Positions 10,140-21,240 are shown, counted from the stretch's first letter. The stretch is DNA of 64,000 nt from Prorocentrum cordatum (GCA_963575745.1 CAUYUJ010016906.1:37501-101500); one strand, 5' to 3'. Numbers and translations are program-made. Notes: a model not told the origin generated them from the sequence alone.

Positions 10140-11160
10140 CGTCGAGCGACTCCAGGCAGCTTCAGCGGATGGCACTCCCCAAGGCCCCCACTCACGCACC
10201 TCAGCATGGCAACGCGAGGGGACCATGGGCAGGGAACGGACGCGGTTGGAGATGCATGCGGCCGGCGGTCTACGATCCGATCACACTCTCCGCAGTGGGG
10301 ACAAGCCTCCAGGCAGCCGGCAAGGGACCACATCTTCATTCATCCGTGTCTCAGTGGAGACAGCAATCATTCATGTGGGGCAGCAGTGGCTGTTCACAGA
10401 CAGACGCAAGCACACATCGTCAGGATTGTCGAGGTCAGCGAGAAATTGCAAAGCAGAGCGTGTTCCTTTCCACGGGGCAAGGGCAAGGGCGCTGTTGCCG
10501 AACAGCAAAACATCCCAGCTGAACTCACAAAGCGGATGCATGATCATTAATTTGTTTCCATCCAGGCGTTTTCTATTGATTGGGATATTGCGGCAGTGGT
10601 GCCTCGAGTTCGCCAGTGACGGGCACGCTTGCTGCAGCGGCAGAAGGACCCATTTTACGAGCGATGAAGCCGACGTAACAAGCGCACGATGTGGTGCTGA
10701 CAAGTACGTATTTCGATGCAGAGGCTACGTACGATTGCTCCGTTGCCCAGAACAAAGGAAGGCGTCTTCAGCATATCAAATGCAGCACGCGTAAACGCCA
10801 TTACTTGATCATCACATAGTTTTGGCATTGTTGGGTATCCTCCTAAAGAGGAAACAGCGACATGCTATGCGCTTCGGGGGCCTGCTATGCGCTTCTGTTG
10901 CGCGGCGCAGGCTGCCGTCGATCAGCGAAACGCTTTTGAGGAATGGGGGTATGCAGGCGACGTCGATCAGCGAAACGCGGGCATCATTCAGATTATACTG
11001 GAGGTTGCGGCAGAGCAATCGAAAGAGGCGTCTAGGCAGACCGAACAGCGCCAGGACACGCCGGCACACGATAGAAGCTCGTTGAACGACTCGTATCCAG
11101 AGAGAAAGCGAAGGAGGACGAATGCGAATGCCCAGAGCAGCTACATCGAGCGGAATACAA
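10140..11160. other. Unrecognised complex sequence
   Basis: This stretch is not low-complexity and has frames of about 100-190 codons on both strands: plus 10225-10794, and minus 10371-10703 and 9893-10339. The last contains a CPHCGEC motif that could be a decayed zinc-binding site. No frame has a recognised domain, and overlapping frames on both strands argue against any one of them. Confidence 0.25.
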
Positions 11161-12295
11161 ATTGAGTGGACTACAAAAAGACAAACATAAATTTATCAAC
11201 CAGTTGACCGAGAAACGAGTTGAAGGTTTGTCGATAGCTCGGAGATCAAGACGTGTTTATGACGCACACAAGATCGCACGCTGGCTGGCAGACGCGCACC
11301 GGGGGCCACGGGGGGGGGGGGGCGCGCGACCGTTCGCCCGCCGCGAGTGCGACTGCATCAAAGTGCTTCTAAAAGTTTCAGTTGCTGGGGGTCGATGGCG
11401 GCGCGCAGGCCCAGTTGCTCGCGGAGGCAGAGGCGCGCCCGATCGCTTCGAGACGCGGAAGGGCAAGATCGAGCAGCCGGGCGCAAACCATCGCACCTTG
11501 CGCGGGCCAGCCCCGCCGAGGAGGAGCAGCGGGACTTCGGCAGCATGCGCCGTTGCATCTGCGCGGTGGGTCGCGCGCGATCCGCGCGGAATCGAGCTCC
11601 TCGCTGCGGGCCGGCGGAAGGCAGCGACGAGCTCGGCGCGGCAGGAGAGCATCCAATCGTGGTTTTCTGCGGCTTGCGCAGATCATTGCATCGCCCTTTG
11701 CCGAAGAAGGAGCGACATTTTCCCTATCGGGCTCGCGACGGTTTTCGCGCAGTGGCCGCGAAGGCGCCGCGTTGGATCGGCCGCGTGCGTCGGCGCGTTT
11801 GAGGCGAGCGGGGGCGGCGCGAATCGCGCGGCGCCATGGCGCCAGCAACGCGTTCCACGGCATTCACAAGGGCGCGGTGGAACATTTCCCAGCATTGGCG
11901 CCGGAGGGAAAAATATTTCGCCCTTCTGCGCAATGTCAACACAGAGTTGATCGCGTCAGACGACCTGGAGAGCGCGCGCATGGCGAACGATTAAGGAGCA
12001 TTGCCAAGCGTTCACGCAGCCGCGAAGTCGCCTGCGAAGACACGTGGGAGCGGCGTTGAGACAACGATTGTTTCGACGGGGATCCGCGGCAGGGGGCGCC
12101 GCGCGCGGCGATGCCCGAGGCTGCCCAGCCCTGGCAGCGCGCGAGGGCGGTCGCTGTGCCGCGGCCGCGCTCGCGGGCGATGTAGCGAGACGAAGCACGG
12201 GCGCAGGGCAGCGTCACGCGTGCAGAGGAGCTGCCTGGAAGAATAGGGCTTCCGATTCGGGGTCTGAGGGGGCGGGCGGGGGGGGGGGGCTCAAA
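11161..12295. other. GC-rich DNA, no gene; ends in a partial tandem unit
   Basis: Very rich in GCGC. Several overlapping Arg/Ala-rich frames exist on both strands with no domain. Bases 12245-12295 (GGGTCTGAGGGGGCGGG, G-run, GCTCAAAACCGAG) match the end of the 1.45-kb unit that follows, so an earlier partial copy may be present. Confidence 0.45.
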
Positions 12296-13744
12296 ACCGA
12301 GACAGGCAATCGATTATGATTCTGGGCGCGGGGCTTCCAGCAGCGAGTTTCAACCGCTGGCGCCTCGGGCAGGATGGGAGACGGATTTGGTGGCCAGGTA
12401 TATCCTGGCGCAGTGGCATTTCAACGACGGGTTCTCGGTGGAAAGTCACGTGCGATTACAATCCGTTCGGACTGCTTTGCGCAACATGGGGTTTCTGGAC
12501 AGCCGGTCGAGTTGCCGCGCGTTTCCAAGGGGGCATTGCTCGCGCGGGCGAGGCGGGCGCGGCCCGCGCGAGTCGCGCGTCCTCAGCGCGGCGAAGTCGA
12601 TGACTGAACAGTCAGTCTATGGGGCCCCTGCAGTTGCTGGCAGTCACGCATGCACAAGTGGCCATGCAAGGTATACGCGCGGCGCGACGACGTCACGTGG
12701 CGCGAGCACCCAGTCATTCAAAAACACGGCGCATCACGAAGTGCGGCAGCCTCTTCGTTGAGCAACGGGTTTGACGACTGAAGTGGCCGCGGGGCGGAGA
12801 TCATCGTCGGGCCACGGCAGATCGAGTAGGTCAAGGACAGTGCGGGCCGGCCAACCTAGAGGCATCGAGCGATGGTGAAGTTCTTCCCGCCGCCCACGCG
12901 TGGACCTAACAGTTTTGCGCTGCCGCGCAAGCGTTGCTCGGGGTCGTCGGAGAGGGAAGAGATGAAGTCCAAGCCCGAGAGCAAGTTTGTTTTAAATAGT
13001 TTCTTTTGCGGGTGCAGCCTGAGATGCTTCCCTGAAAGATTGACGTCGCGCAACTCAGGTCCACGGAGCTGTCTGCTGCCACTCCGCCTCCGGGATGCGC
13101 GCGATCAGACGTTGAAGGCCGCTTCATGCAACAGGGCTTCGCACGCGCGAATCGCGTTTGTGCTGAGGTGGGCGCCGAGTGGCCCCCAGCTGCCGCTTGC
13201 CCGCGCAGCCTGCCGCGCACCTCGCGCTGTCGCGCTGTCTGTCTATCGCCTGCTTTGCCGCGGCGCGTTTGCGGACCCGGAATCGGCGCAGCGGCGCTGA
13301 GCTGCAGCCATGAAGCATGAAGCACGGGCGACGCACGATGCACACGCGCGCGCACAACCCTGCGCGCGCGCGGAGCAGCGCGCGCAGGAAAACACAAAAG
13401 TGCACATGCTGCCGCGCTGCTGATCCATCGCTTTCTGTTGTAGATCAGCACTTTGTTAGATCGCACTTGCGCGGGCCGGGCGCGCGCGCCCACGCGCTCG
13501 ACGTTGAGTGGTCTGACGACGGCGCGGGAAGCATCGCCTCGGAATCTCGCCCAGCCCATTCGAGGGCGGAAGGAAGCCGGGCAACGCCGGCTTGGAGATG
13601 AAGCGCACATTGAAGCTAGAAGCGAGGATGGGGGAGAAAGAGAGGAAGAGAGTGAAAGAGAGAGAGAGAGAAAGAAAGAGAAAGAGAGAAAAGGAGAACA
13701 AGGGTTTGCGACTCGGGGCTCGACGGGGCGGGGGGGGGCTCAAC
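12296..13744. repeat. 1.45-kb tandem duplication, unit 1
   Basis: Markers shared in order with unit 2: GTGGAAAGTCACGTGCGATT, CTTTGCGCAACATGGGG, CAGTCTATGGGGCCCCTGCA, GTGCGGCAGCCTCTTCGTTG, GGCCGGCCAACCTAGAG, GAGCTGCAGCCATGAAGCA and AGATCAGCACTTTGTTAGAT, ending in a GA-rich run (13625-13705). A plus-strand frame at 12387-12761 contains RLQSVRTALRNMG, and unit 2 has RLQSIRTALRNVG in its own frame. A minus-strand frame at 12856-13053 gives 65 residues of balanced composition, but the matching frame is disrupted in unit 2. Coding capacity is unproven. Confidence 0.7.
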
Positions 13745-15200
13745 GCCGAGACCAAACATTTGAATTTGGTGTTCAGGGTGCGGGGCCTCCTAGCAGCGAA
13801 TTCCCAGCGTGCTTTTCGGTTGGTGCCTTGGGCTGGATAAGCAAACGGCTTCGGCGGCCGCGCATCTATGGGGGGCAGATGCATGTCGACGGCGGCTTAT
13901 CGGTGGAAAGACACGATCGATTACAAAGCATTCGCACAGCTTTGCGCAACGTGGGGGAGTTCTAGACAGCCGTTGCCATGAGTCTCAATGAGATAGTGCT
14001 CACGGGGACGATGATGAACGCGGCCCCCGCGGGCCGCCAGTCGCGCGTCCTCGGCGCGGCGAAGCCTGTCGCTTGGCAGTCTATGGAACCCCTGCAGCAG
14101 GTGGCATTCAAGCATGTACGAGTGGTCGTGCAAGGTGAACACACAGCGCATCGATATCACAAGGTACGTATTCCCAGTCAGTCAGAAACGCAGCGCACCA
14201 TGACGTGCGGCAGCCTCTTCGTTGAGAGCTAAGGACTCGATGACTGAGATGGCCGCGGGCCGTCGTGGTGGGCCAGAGAGATCATCGCCTGGCCATTGCA
14301 GCTCTGGTGGCCCAAGCACAATGTTAGCCGGCCAACCTAGAGATATCGAGCGATGGCGAAGTTTTCTTTTACGCGGCCCACACGTGGACCAAACAGTTAT
14401 GGGTTGACGCGCAGGCGTTGTCTGAGGCCCGTGGAATGGGAAGCGTTGCAGTCACAACCCAGGAGCAAGTTGTTGTTCAGTTTGATTGGTGAAGCCTGCA
14501 TGCTTTCTTGAAGCCGATGTCGCGCAACTGACGTCCACGGAGTTCTCTGTAGTTTGTTCGTCTCCTGGATGCGCGCAATCAGATGTCGAAGGCCGCCCGA
14601 CCCCGCCCAGCGGGGCGCCTGGCCCCGTTTGCGCGGTTGCGGTGACAGTTTCACGAATCACAGGGCTTGAATGGCACGCGTGAGTAGCGTTGGTGCGAAG
14701 GCACGTACTGAAAGAGGTTCCTTGCAAGCTGTCGCCTGCACAGCCAATCGCGTGACTTCCGCAATCACGCTTTCTGCCTATGGCCTGCTGGTTTTCGTGC
14801 GCGCTTGCTGACGCAGAAACGGCGCGCCGGCACTTAGCTGCAGCCATCATGCACAGACGCCGCTGGCAGATTTGAGTGCACGTGGCCCTGCGCGCGTGGA
14901 GCACATGCGCACGCCGCGCGCACTCCGCTGCGCCGCTGCCCCGTCGCCAGCTGCACCAGATCAGCACTTGGTTGGAGCGCATGTGCGTGAGTGCCTGGGC
15001 GCGCGCGCCCTCGAAATCGTTCGACTCGGCGCGGGAAGCCCGTCGGGCCCGAGCGGTGCCAGAGGGAGCAATATGGCAATGCTAGCCTGGAGAAGAGAGC
15101 TGCCACTGCAGCCAGAAGCGAGGACGTGGGAGAGAAGGAGAGAGGGTGGGAGGGAGAGAGAGAGAGAGAGAGCAAGAGAGAGCAAGAGAGAGAGAGAGGA
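13745..15200. repeat. 1.45-kb tandem duplication, unit 2
   Basis: The counterpart markers are GTGGAAAGACACGATCGATT, CTTTGCGCAACGTGGGG, CAGTCTATGGAACCCCTGCA, GTGCGGCAGCCTCTTCGTTG, AGCCGGCCAACCTAGAG and AGATCAGCACTTGGTTGGA, with a terminal GA run at 15130-15200. Divergence is substantial (small indels throughout), so the duplication is old or evolves fast. The period between equivalent GCTCAA-CCGAG motifs is about 1449 bp. Confidence 0.7.
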
Positions 15201-16310
15201 CAAACCATAATAAGAAAAACACGAAACAAGGAACCACCGCCCCCTCCCCCCCCAACATAACTACGTTCGCTTGAAGTCCCAAGCGGGCAACCCTGCAGTT
15301 GTGAGCACGAAGGGAGCCACCTCGAAATGCGGCGAGGAGGGAAAGAAACATGGCTGCCGACACCAGCCAGGTCGTCAGAGAGACTCATGGGGACACACAC
15401 CGACGACAAGCCATGATAGTGTCGATCTTTGTTTCGCGCAGTCGGACGGCGGCACAAGACCGACGCGGAAGACGGCAAGACGTCAGAGATGAAGGATTTG
15501 TGTCAAAGGTGCCAAGCGAGCGCTTATCATTCCAAGACGGGCCCAGCCGACGCCCAGGATCAATTTCTCAATGGAAGGGTCCTTGCCAGTGTCGAAACCA
15601 AATCAGAGGAAGACAAGCTAGGTCAGGTGATGGCGCGCCCTCAGGAAGGGAACTGCATCATAAAGTACTGCAACAGCAGGTACATTCATGTAGCAGTCCC
15701 GAGGCTCCTCTCGTTGTGCATGAGGTCAGCCACCATGACCAAGATGCCAGGGAAGGCGCCAATTTGATGGTTGGCCCATTCGATTCGGGGCAAGTAGGTG
15801 CACATAACAAACTGCAGCACAGGAGCTGCAGGCAGCGCAGCAGCTATAGCAGGGGACGCATTCACCTTCCTTCGCCCCCTCTTGAGGCTCCTTCCTCCAT
15901 CTCCCGCCTTCGACTCGGAGACGTCGTGGGAGCAGCGTTCATCAGCGCTTCACTGGAGAATTTGGCATGGCTGAAGGAATCCAGGGGCCGTAGAAAATGT
16001 GTTATTGCACCTCCGTGCCCCGTCGGCCCTGCCACTGCCACGACGGCACACAGTGACATAGTGTGGGACCGATGTCGTCTTTGCGTTCCCGAGTGTACAA
16101 TTTGGTGTACAATTTTTACCACCCGGCTCTGCGGTGCGTGTGGGTCGTTTTGATCAGCATTCGGCATCGACGCAGGTTCAGTCAGTCTTTTTCTCCCCGT
16201 CCTCCTCGTCCTCATCGTCCGCCTCCTCTACGCGGCCAGCTTCAGCATCGCCGCCGAACAAAAAGATTGCATGAACATGAACTTTGGGAGGTTCGTGCAC
16301 AGTTTCGGAT
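15201..16310. other. No recognised gene; one candidate short frame
   Basis: Complex sequence with a C-run at 15237-15254. Frames overlap, and only the one listed at 15429-15767 has a non-repetitive composition worth recording. Confidence 0.4.
15429..15767 (+). CDS. Unrecognised short ORF
   Basis: This frame encodes 113 residues, or about 93 from an internal ATG at 15489. Its mixed composition includes a CQRC pair near the internal start and a stretch with Glu, Lys and Asp. I do not recognise it. No neighbour supports it and competing frames cover the same bases. It may be a decayed exon or chance. Confidence 0.15.
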   Translation: MFRAVGRRHKTDAEDGKTSEMKDLCQRCQASAYHSKTGPADAQDQFLNGRVLASVETKSEEDKLGQVMARPQEGNCIIKYCNSRYIHVAVPRLLSLCMRSATMTKMPGKAPI

Positions 16311-16317
16311 CTGCGCT

Positions 16318-16400
16318 GGATGCCCCTGGCGCGTTCCGGGCGCCAGAGAGGTGGCCCAGCGCCAATCCAAGAATTCCGCGCGGACATCTGGAAAAATCCG
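16318..16400 (+). mobile_element. TIR-12 fragment (right half)
   Basis: CCCCTGGCGCGTTCCGGGCG and GCCAATCCAAGAATTCCGCG match the right half of the foldback element at 36225-36357. Confidence 0.55.
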
Positions 16401-17040
16401 TTCATATGGTGTGCCTTGTTTTCTCTATCATCTTTTCTCCCACCAACCCCGCGACGCGCGGCTGGCGTGGGCGTCATCTCCAGCACGGAATTGCAAACTC
16501 CGAAATGTTTGTCGCAAGATAACCGACACCCCGTCAAAATCTGAGTGGACCTCCGAAAATGTCCGTCCGCATTTTTTGATTCCCCAATCGTCCAGTCTTC
16601 CACCGGTCATCCAGCCTCGAGTCCGAGAGTCCGAGGAATGTTGCATCCTCCTCCCCTTCCTTCTCCGCACCCTCATCCTCCTCTTCGTCCCGATGCATTG
16701 ACGCCCTCGTTTGAGCTACCACAGCCACTAGGTCTTTGTAAAGACCGCTGAGATTAGTTTCCCGCTTCCTGGAAGAAAGCATTTCTTCGTACGTTGGATG
16801 GCCCTTTGGTGGCCAAAGTCAGTCGCCTCATGGCAGGGCAACGTGAGCAATTTCGGCTGTCGGAACCAGTGCGCACCGCGCCTCCAACATGCGGTGGCCG
16901 CATCGTTCTGTTTCCCGAGGGGCGACGCGGCCCTGATCAGTGGATGGCTTGATCGAGAAGGAGAAGAGATCGACCGGGAACCCGGGAACCCAGAACCCAC
17001 TGAAATCGGCCCGGAACCAATAACCAGTCGGGGGTGGACA
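16401..17040. other. No gene seen
   Basis: Mixed sequence. From 16975 it contains GGGAACCCGGGAACCC-type repeats, which recur at 17210-17255 on the other side of REP-14. Confidence 0.5.
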
Positions 17041-17041
17041 G

Positions 17042-17205
17042 ACTTCCTACCCTGACGCGTCGATGCGCGAATTGGCCGTTTTCGGTTCGCGAGAGGGCGT
17101 CGCGGCCGTTATTTTTGCGGGTCTAGGTCCGTCGGTTTCGGTCCTAGGCCATTTATTTTCATTAAATGGAGGTTTACTAAAGGGAGGTTTGTCCACCGCC
17201 GAACC
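17042..17205 (+). repeat. Dispersed repeat REP-14, copy 1
   Basis: ATTGGCCGTTTTCGGTTCGC, GAGAGGGCGTCGCG, GGTCCGTCGGTTTCGGTCCT and TTTGTCCACCGCCGA recur in order at 34092-34237. This copy is about 20 bp longer. It is flanked on both sides by GGGAACCC repeats. Confidence 0.75.
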
Positions 17206-17294
17206 AGGAACCCGGCAACCCAGAACGGGGAACCCGGGAACCCAGCCGGCCACCAAAATCGGCGGGACATTTTCGGCAAATTTTTCATTTTCCG

Positions 17295-17730
17295 CTAGGA
17301 CCCCTTCAGTGCAAGCATTGATTGGAGAATGTAAGGCAACTGAACACGCACCTCGAGCGCCCTCGATGCCTCGACAGCTCGGCCGACGGTGGAACCTGGA
17401 CGCTCGGCTCTGCCCGAAGCAGAGGCACGGCACCTCGGACACCAGCGGCGATCCTCGGGGTCATGCCATTCATGCTCCAGCCTCGCACTGCACACAAGAG
17501 CCAGGCGCGCCAAGTCTAGTCCTGATCGGACGCGCTGAGCGCCGGACCCCCACACAATCACGACCGTCAGCGGCGGCCCCGACAGAGCAATTCCAGTGGG
17601 CAACACGCTCCACTAACGTATGCGAGTTCATGCGAGCATTTCTTACCTCGGCCGACACACGCACACGAGAAGCATCATGATTGGTCCACAGGTCGGCTTG
17701 GCTGTTTCCAAACCTGTCGCCCCTGGACAC
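17295..17730 (-). pseudogene. LINE B: RNase H end and C-terminal CxxC segment
   Basis: A frame at 17470-17730 contains GNSQAD, matching the GN-x2-AD motif that carries the last RNase H Asp. It is in the same frame as the RNase H core but separated by a stop. The adjoining frame at 17295-17606 has HEWHDPEDRRWCPRC, a possible zinc ribbon half. Together they form the decayed C-terminus. Confidence 0.5.
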
Positions 17731-17748
17731 GAGCCCCGACTCGACAGC

Positions 17749-18084
17749 CTAGAGAGGAAGATGCGCTGTTATCTTTCGCACCACCAAGCCGCCGTCACCA
17801 AGACCCCCAAACTCGTCCAGGAGCTCACCAAAAGTGTTCCACAAAGAGGCCCAAGCGCAGCAACACAATGTGTTGCGCTCACGACCTCTCTCGTAAATAC
17901 CGCCATCCACGAAACTGCCATGACAGGCAGCAATAACGGGCGGCACGGCTACTTTCAACAATTGTATGGGCGCAGTCAGCTCAGCACCGTCGATGTCCCG
18001 CACAGGACCTGCACAGAGCCCATACACAACGCCCAGGACTCCGAGCGGATCCGACGTCAGCGTGACGATGGCCCAGCCAGCCAC
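17749..18084 (-). pseudogene. LINE B: RNase H domain core
   Basis: RNase H would remove the RNA strand of the RNA-DNA hybrid made during retrotransposition. Visible features are GWAIVTL just after the DGS of the preceding piece, Glu in ELTAPIQLLK (second catalytic position), SFVDGG where the third catalytic Asp is normally followed by such a segment, a Trp-containing helix, and KITAH near the end. The third Asp seems replaced: the aligned position reads CHG. That would make the enzyme inactive even without the frame breaks. Confidence 0.6.
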
Positions 18085-18499
18085 GGACCACCCGATCCAG
18101 TCCCCCTCGTACCGACCCGTCCAGATGGGCCTTCTCGGCCTGGATCACGCCAGGTCCCGAATGTTGCCGCCACGCAAACTGCTGATCAGATGGTGGCATC
18201 CAGCCTTCGGGGACCTTGTTCGCCGCCCACGGGCATCTCTCCAGCAGGAGCTGAACAGGCGGCACGTCAGCCTGATCCGTGAGGACCCGAAACCCGGGGG
18301 GAAGCGGGATCCTGCCCGCTCTCTCGCAGAAAAAATAGCGGTGGATAAGTGTACCGACACGTTCGCAGAGCAGACATTTCCGATCAACATCATAGCCAGC
18401 CTTCAATGTACGAGACATAGGCCACAGCCTGTTTTTTTCCAACAGAACGCACGTATCCATGCTGATAAACATTAACACGGTCAAGGCCTTTGCACTCAT
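17981..18499 (-). pseudogene. LINE B: CCHC zinc knuckle and start of RNase H
   Basis: Residues 42-58 read CLLCERVGTLIHRYFFC. This is a Cys-x2-Cys-x7-His-x4-Cys knuckle of the type found after the RT domain in LINEs, where it binds nucleic acid. Residues 127-129 (DGS) fit the first catalytic Asp of RNase H. The frame then diverges: the true continuation is in another minus frame from about 18090. The reading frame after residue 135 is therefore probably a shadow. Confidence 0.6.
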
Positions 18500-18722
18500 G
18501 AGTCAAACATCTCCCTGTATTGGTGAGAGACACCAGCGGTTCCCAAAGAGCATCATGCACCAGATGCCCCAAGGAATCCTCAAATGAGACGTAAACCCAT
18601 TGCCAGGCCCGAAACGCACGTTCCAGGAGCTGAGACACATACCAGGGACACACCTCACGAACGTCGATCAAGTCACCCTGATTCGACAGCCACTTAAACG
18701 GCTCCCAGACAGTCCAGCCCAC
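18390..18722 (-). pseudogene. LINE B: linker segment before the zinc knuckle
   Basis: This frame encodes 110 residues, including WEPFKWLSNQGDLIDV and two Trp-rich stretches. It lies between the RT-downstream piece and the CCHC piece in the right order and overlaps the latter. Position and composition suggest it belongs to the same polyprotein. No domain is named. Confidence 0.4.
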
Positions 18723-18739
18723 ACGCTCCAGGGATCACC

Positions 18740-19225
18740 TCACGGCCCCGCAGGCCCTTGGACTTGCGTGTAATGCCTGATACCGACACACACATTCATA
18801 GAGGCTTCCCGGATCCGACAGTGCACCCAGGACTTCCACAGCGCACGCACGAAAGCGGCCCGAAACAGCGGATCAAATTTACCGTGACACATACACGAGA
18901 GTGTTCGGTTCTCTCCCAAAATACGAGGCTCGATGGCTGAGAAAGCCAGCGACCTGGCAGCCTCCAACTCCCCGCAGATGCTGCCCGTGATCGCTATTCC
19001 GTAGAAGCAGCTAGTTTCGATGCCAGCACGAGCAAGCCTAGACGCTGCCAGCCTTCTCTTAGTACCAACCCAGAAATTCATCCTGCGAACCTGTCCACGA
19101 GCCTGGTAAACCTTCTCTTTCCGAACATGCCGATCCATAGGTCCACCCGCCGTAGCATCAACCGCAAGGTTACGTTCGTGCCTAACAGCAATCGCCCCAG
19201 TGTTTCTCACCAGCTGCCTCCTCAT
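18740..19225 (-). pseudogene. LINE B: region downstream of the RT core
   Basis: This frame gives 161 residues, with a basic stretch around RRLAASRLARAG followed by CFYGIAITG and GELEAARSLAF. This resembles the segment after the RT core of dinoflagellate LINE polyproteins as I know them (inference, no search made). Catalytic RT motifs are absent, as expected downstream of them. The frame ends near 18740, and the next piece continues after a break. Confidence 0.5.
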
Positions 19226-19355
19226 CCTCCTGCTCCTCCTCCTCCTCCTCCTCCTCCGACTGATCCTCTTCCTAGTGTTCTTCCTGCTGCTGGTCCTCCT
19301 CCTCCTCCTCCTCCTCCTCCTCCTCCTCCTCCTCCTCCTCCTCCTCCTCCTCCTC

Positions 19356-19386
<31 letters not shown>

Positions 19387-19390
19387 TCGT
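19213..19390 (+). repeat. CCT microsatellite
   Basis: Nearly pure CCT from about 19290 to 19380. It marks the truncated 5' side of LINE B. Confidence 0.95.
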
Positions 19391-20324
19391 CCCCCTCCAG
19401 CGTGGGCGTCATCGCCTACCTCCTCCTCCTCGGCCACTCGCCGTTCAACACGGCGCTGCGGGAGCCGGACCAGGAGGCGCAGGACGCCAAGGCCGCGCCC
19501 CCACGCGGCGCCGGCCTCGGGCCGCGCCACGGACGGCCGAGGGTGCCTCGAGGACCGAGGGATCGCGGGGGATCGAGGGATTTCGGGGGCGAGGGCTCGA
19601 GGGGCGAGGGGATCGAGGGCTCGCGGGCCGAGGTTCCGAGGGTTCGCGGGGTCGAGCGTTCGCGAAGCGAGAATCCGAGGGAGCGAGAGTTCGCGGAGTT
19701 CGAGGGTCCGAGGGACCGAGGGGCCGAGGGGCCGAGGGGCCGAGACTCCGCGATTCGAGAGCGCGACGGACCGAGGCGGCCCGAGGAGCAGAGGTTCGAG
19801 GCATCGAGGCAGGGTCTGGGGATCCCAGGCTTCGAGGCGTCGAGGTCCCGAGGGTCACAGGTCCAAAAGATCGGGGCATCGAGGACCTCCACGTCGTCTG
19901 CCTTCCCTGGGCCTCCTCGAGCCTCGACCCTCGAGGCCCTCGAGCCTCGAGCCTCGATCCCCCTCCCCAGGAGGAGCGGCCGCCGGGAGGGGGTCCAGGC
20001 CGCGCCGTGCTCGCCCGAGCGGCCGCCAGAACGGAGGCCGCGCTCGCCGCCCCATCGCAGGGGGCGACCGCTCCTCGCCCTCGGCTCGGCGCCCCCCCCG
20101 CTGGTGAGGCTTCGTCGCTATCGGAGAAGTCGTGGGCCCTCGCCCCCTGTGGACCGACCCCTCGCCGCTGCTGTCGCCACGACTGGGCTCGCCCCGAGAC
20201 CTGCTGGGGCAGAGCGCACCGCGGCGACCGGCGGTGCTCGGTGCTCCTGCCTGGCCGGCAGCGCTGGGCCTCGGCTCTGCGGCATGCGGTGCGGAAGAGG
20301 TCCCTGGCGGAGCCCACATCTCCA
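19391..20324. other. GC-rich degenerate GAGG/TCGAGG repeats, no gene
   Basis: Between 19530 and 19960 short motifs such as CGAGGG, TCGCGGGG and GAGGTCCGAGG recur irregularly and produce Arg/Gly/Glu-rich frames (ORFs of several hundred codons on both strands). No domain is recognisable. Confidence 0.6.
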
Positions 20325-20760
20325 TTCTCTCTCCTCCTCTTCGTCTTTCTCGTCCTCCTCGTCCTCCCTCCTTCTCCTCCTCCTATTCTTCTCCTCCTCC
20401 TCCTCCTCCTCCTCCTCCTTCCTCCTCCTCCTCCTCCTCCTCCTTCCCTTCCCCCTCCTCCTCCTCCTCCTCCTCCTCCTCCTCCTCCTCCTCCTCCTCC
20501 TCCTCCTGTTCCTCCTCCTCTCCTCCTCCTCCTCCTCCTCCTCCTCCTCCTCCCCCTCCCCCTCCTCTTCCCTCCTCCTCCTCCTCCTCCTTCTCCTCCT
20601 CCTCCTCCTCCTCCTCCTCCTCCTCCTCTTCCTCCCCCACCTCCCTCCTTCGTCCTCCTCCTCCTCCTTCGTCCTCCTCCTCTCTCCTCCTCCATACTCC
20701 TCCTCCGTCCCCCTCCTCCTCCTCCTCTTCCTCCTCCTCCTCCTCCTCGTCCTCCAGCCG
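20325..20760 (+). repeat. CCT microsatellite, about 430 bp
   Basis: CCT repeats with TCC, CTT and CCC interruptions. It lies about 100 bp upstream of the endonuclease of LINE A. Confidence 0.95.
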
Positions 20761-20858
20761 CCGTCCCTGCCCGAGAGATTCGCAGGCGGCGCACGAGACC
20801 CCCCCGCGGACAGCAGAGGGGGGCGCTCAGCCATGGGAGCTGGGCTCTGTGGCCGAGG

Positions 20859-21235
20859 ATGCTACGCCTGATCGGCTGGAACCCGCAGTCGGCCACGGGA
20901 ATGAGATTGGAGGAGATTCTCACAGTATGTGCGGCGATCGATGTTTTAATATTCGCAGGCACACAAGCATGTAGTCGACGTGCGCAGGCCCCACTGCAGA
21001 GGCATGTCATGGGCAAACTCGTGGTGGAGGCAAAGTACAGCCGTGGGCAGTTGACGAATAAAAGCACGGGCTGCGCAATTGCACTTGGACGAGGATTTCA
21101 ACAGTCACACATCAGACAGATTTGGGGCAGCCCCGATCAATCATGGGGAAAAGCACTCGGCTTGAGGGTCAAAAAGCAACATCTCGATTATTGTTTCATC
21201 GTCATATACTTCCCCCCCCCAGCCGAAGGGCAGGA
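20859..21235 (+). pseudogene. LINE A: N-terminal half of endonuclease
   Basis: This piece would nick target DNA to prime reverse transcription. The frame (part of a longer shadow frame) reads GWNPQSATGMRLEEI, then DVLIFAGTQ where EEP nucleases carry the metal-binding Glu segment (here Gln), and FIVIYFPPP before the break. A run of nine C at 21212-21220 sits exactly where the frame changes, so a homopolymer slip, either in evolution or in sequencing, is likely. Confidence 0.65.
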
Positions 21236-21240
21236 ACGAC

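Larger units (their letters stand above)
17295..19225 (-). mobile_element. LINE-type retrotransposon B, 5'-truncated, degenerate
   Basis: Successive minus-strand frames read, in order, an RT-downstream (thumb/connection) region, a CCHC knuckle, an RNase H domain and a C-terminal CPRC-type segment. This is the expected 3' half of a LINE with RNase H. The order runs from high to low coordinates. The upstream (5') boundary falls at the CCT array that begins at about 19213, and no reverse-transcriptase catalytic core is present. At least one frame change and several stops separate the pieces, so it cannot make one protein. The four pieces are listed separately. Confidence 0.7.

Noticed and set aside
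11162-12059. Several 130-260-codon Arg/Ala-rich frames
   Set aside because: High GC suppresses stop codons on both strands. Frames overlap and none has a recognised motif.
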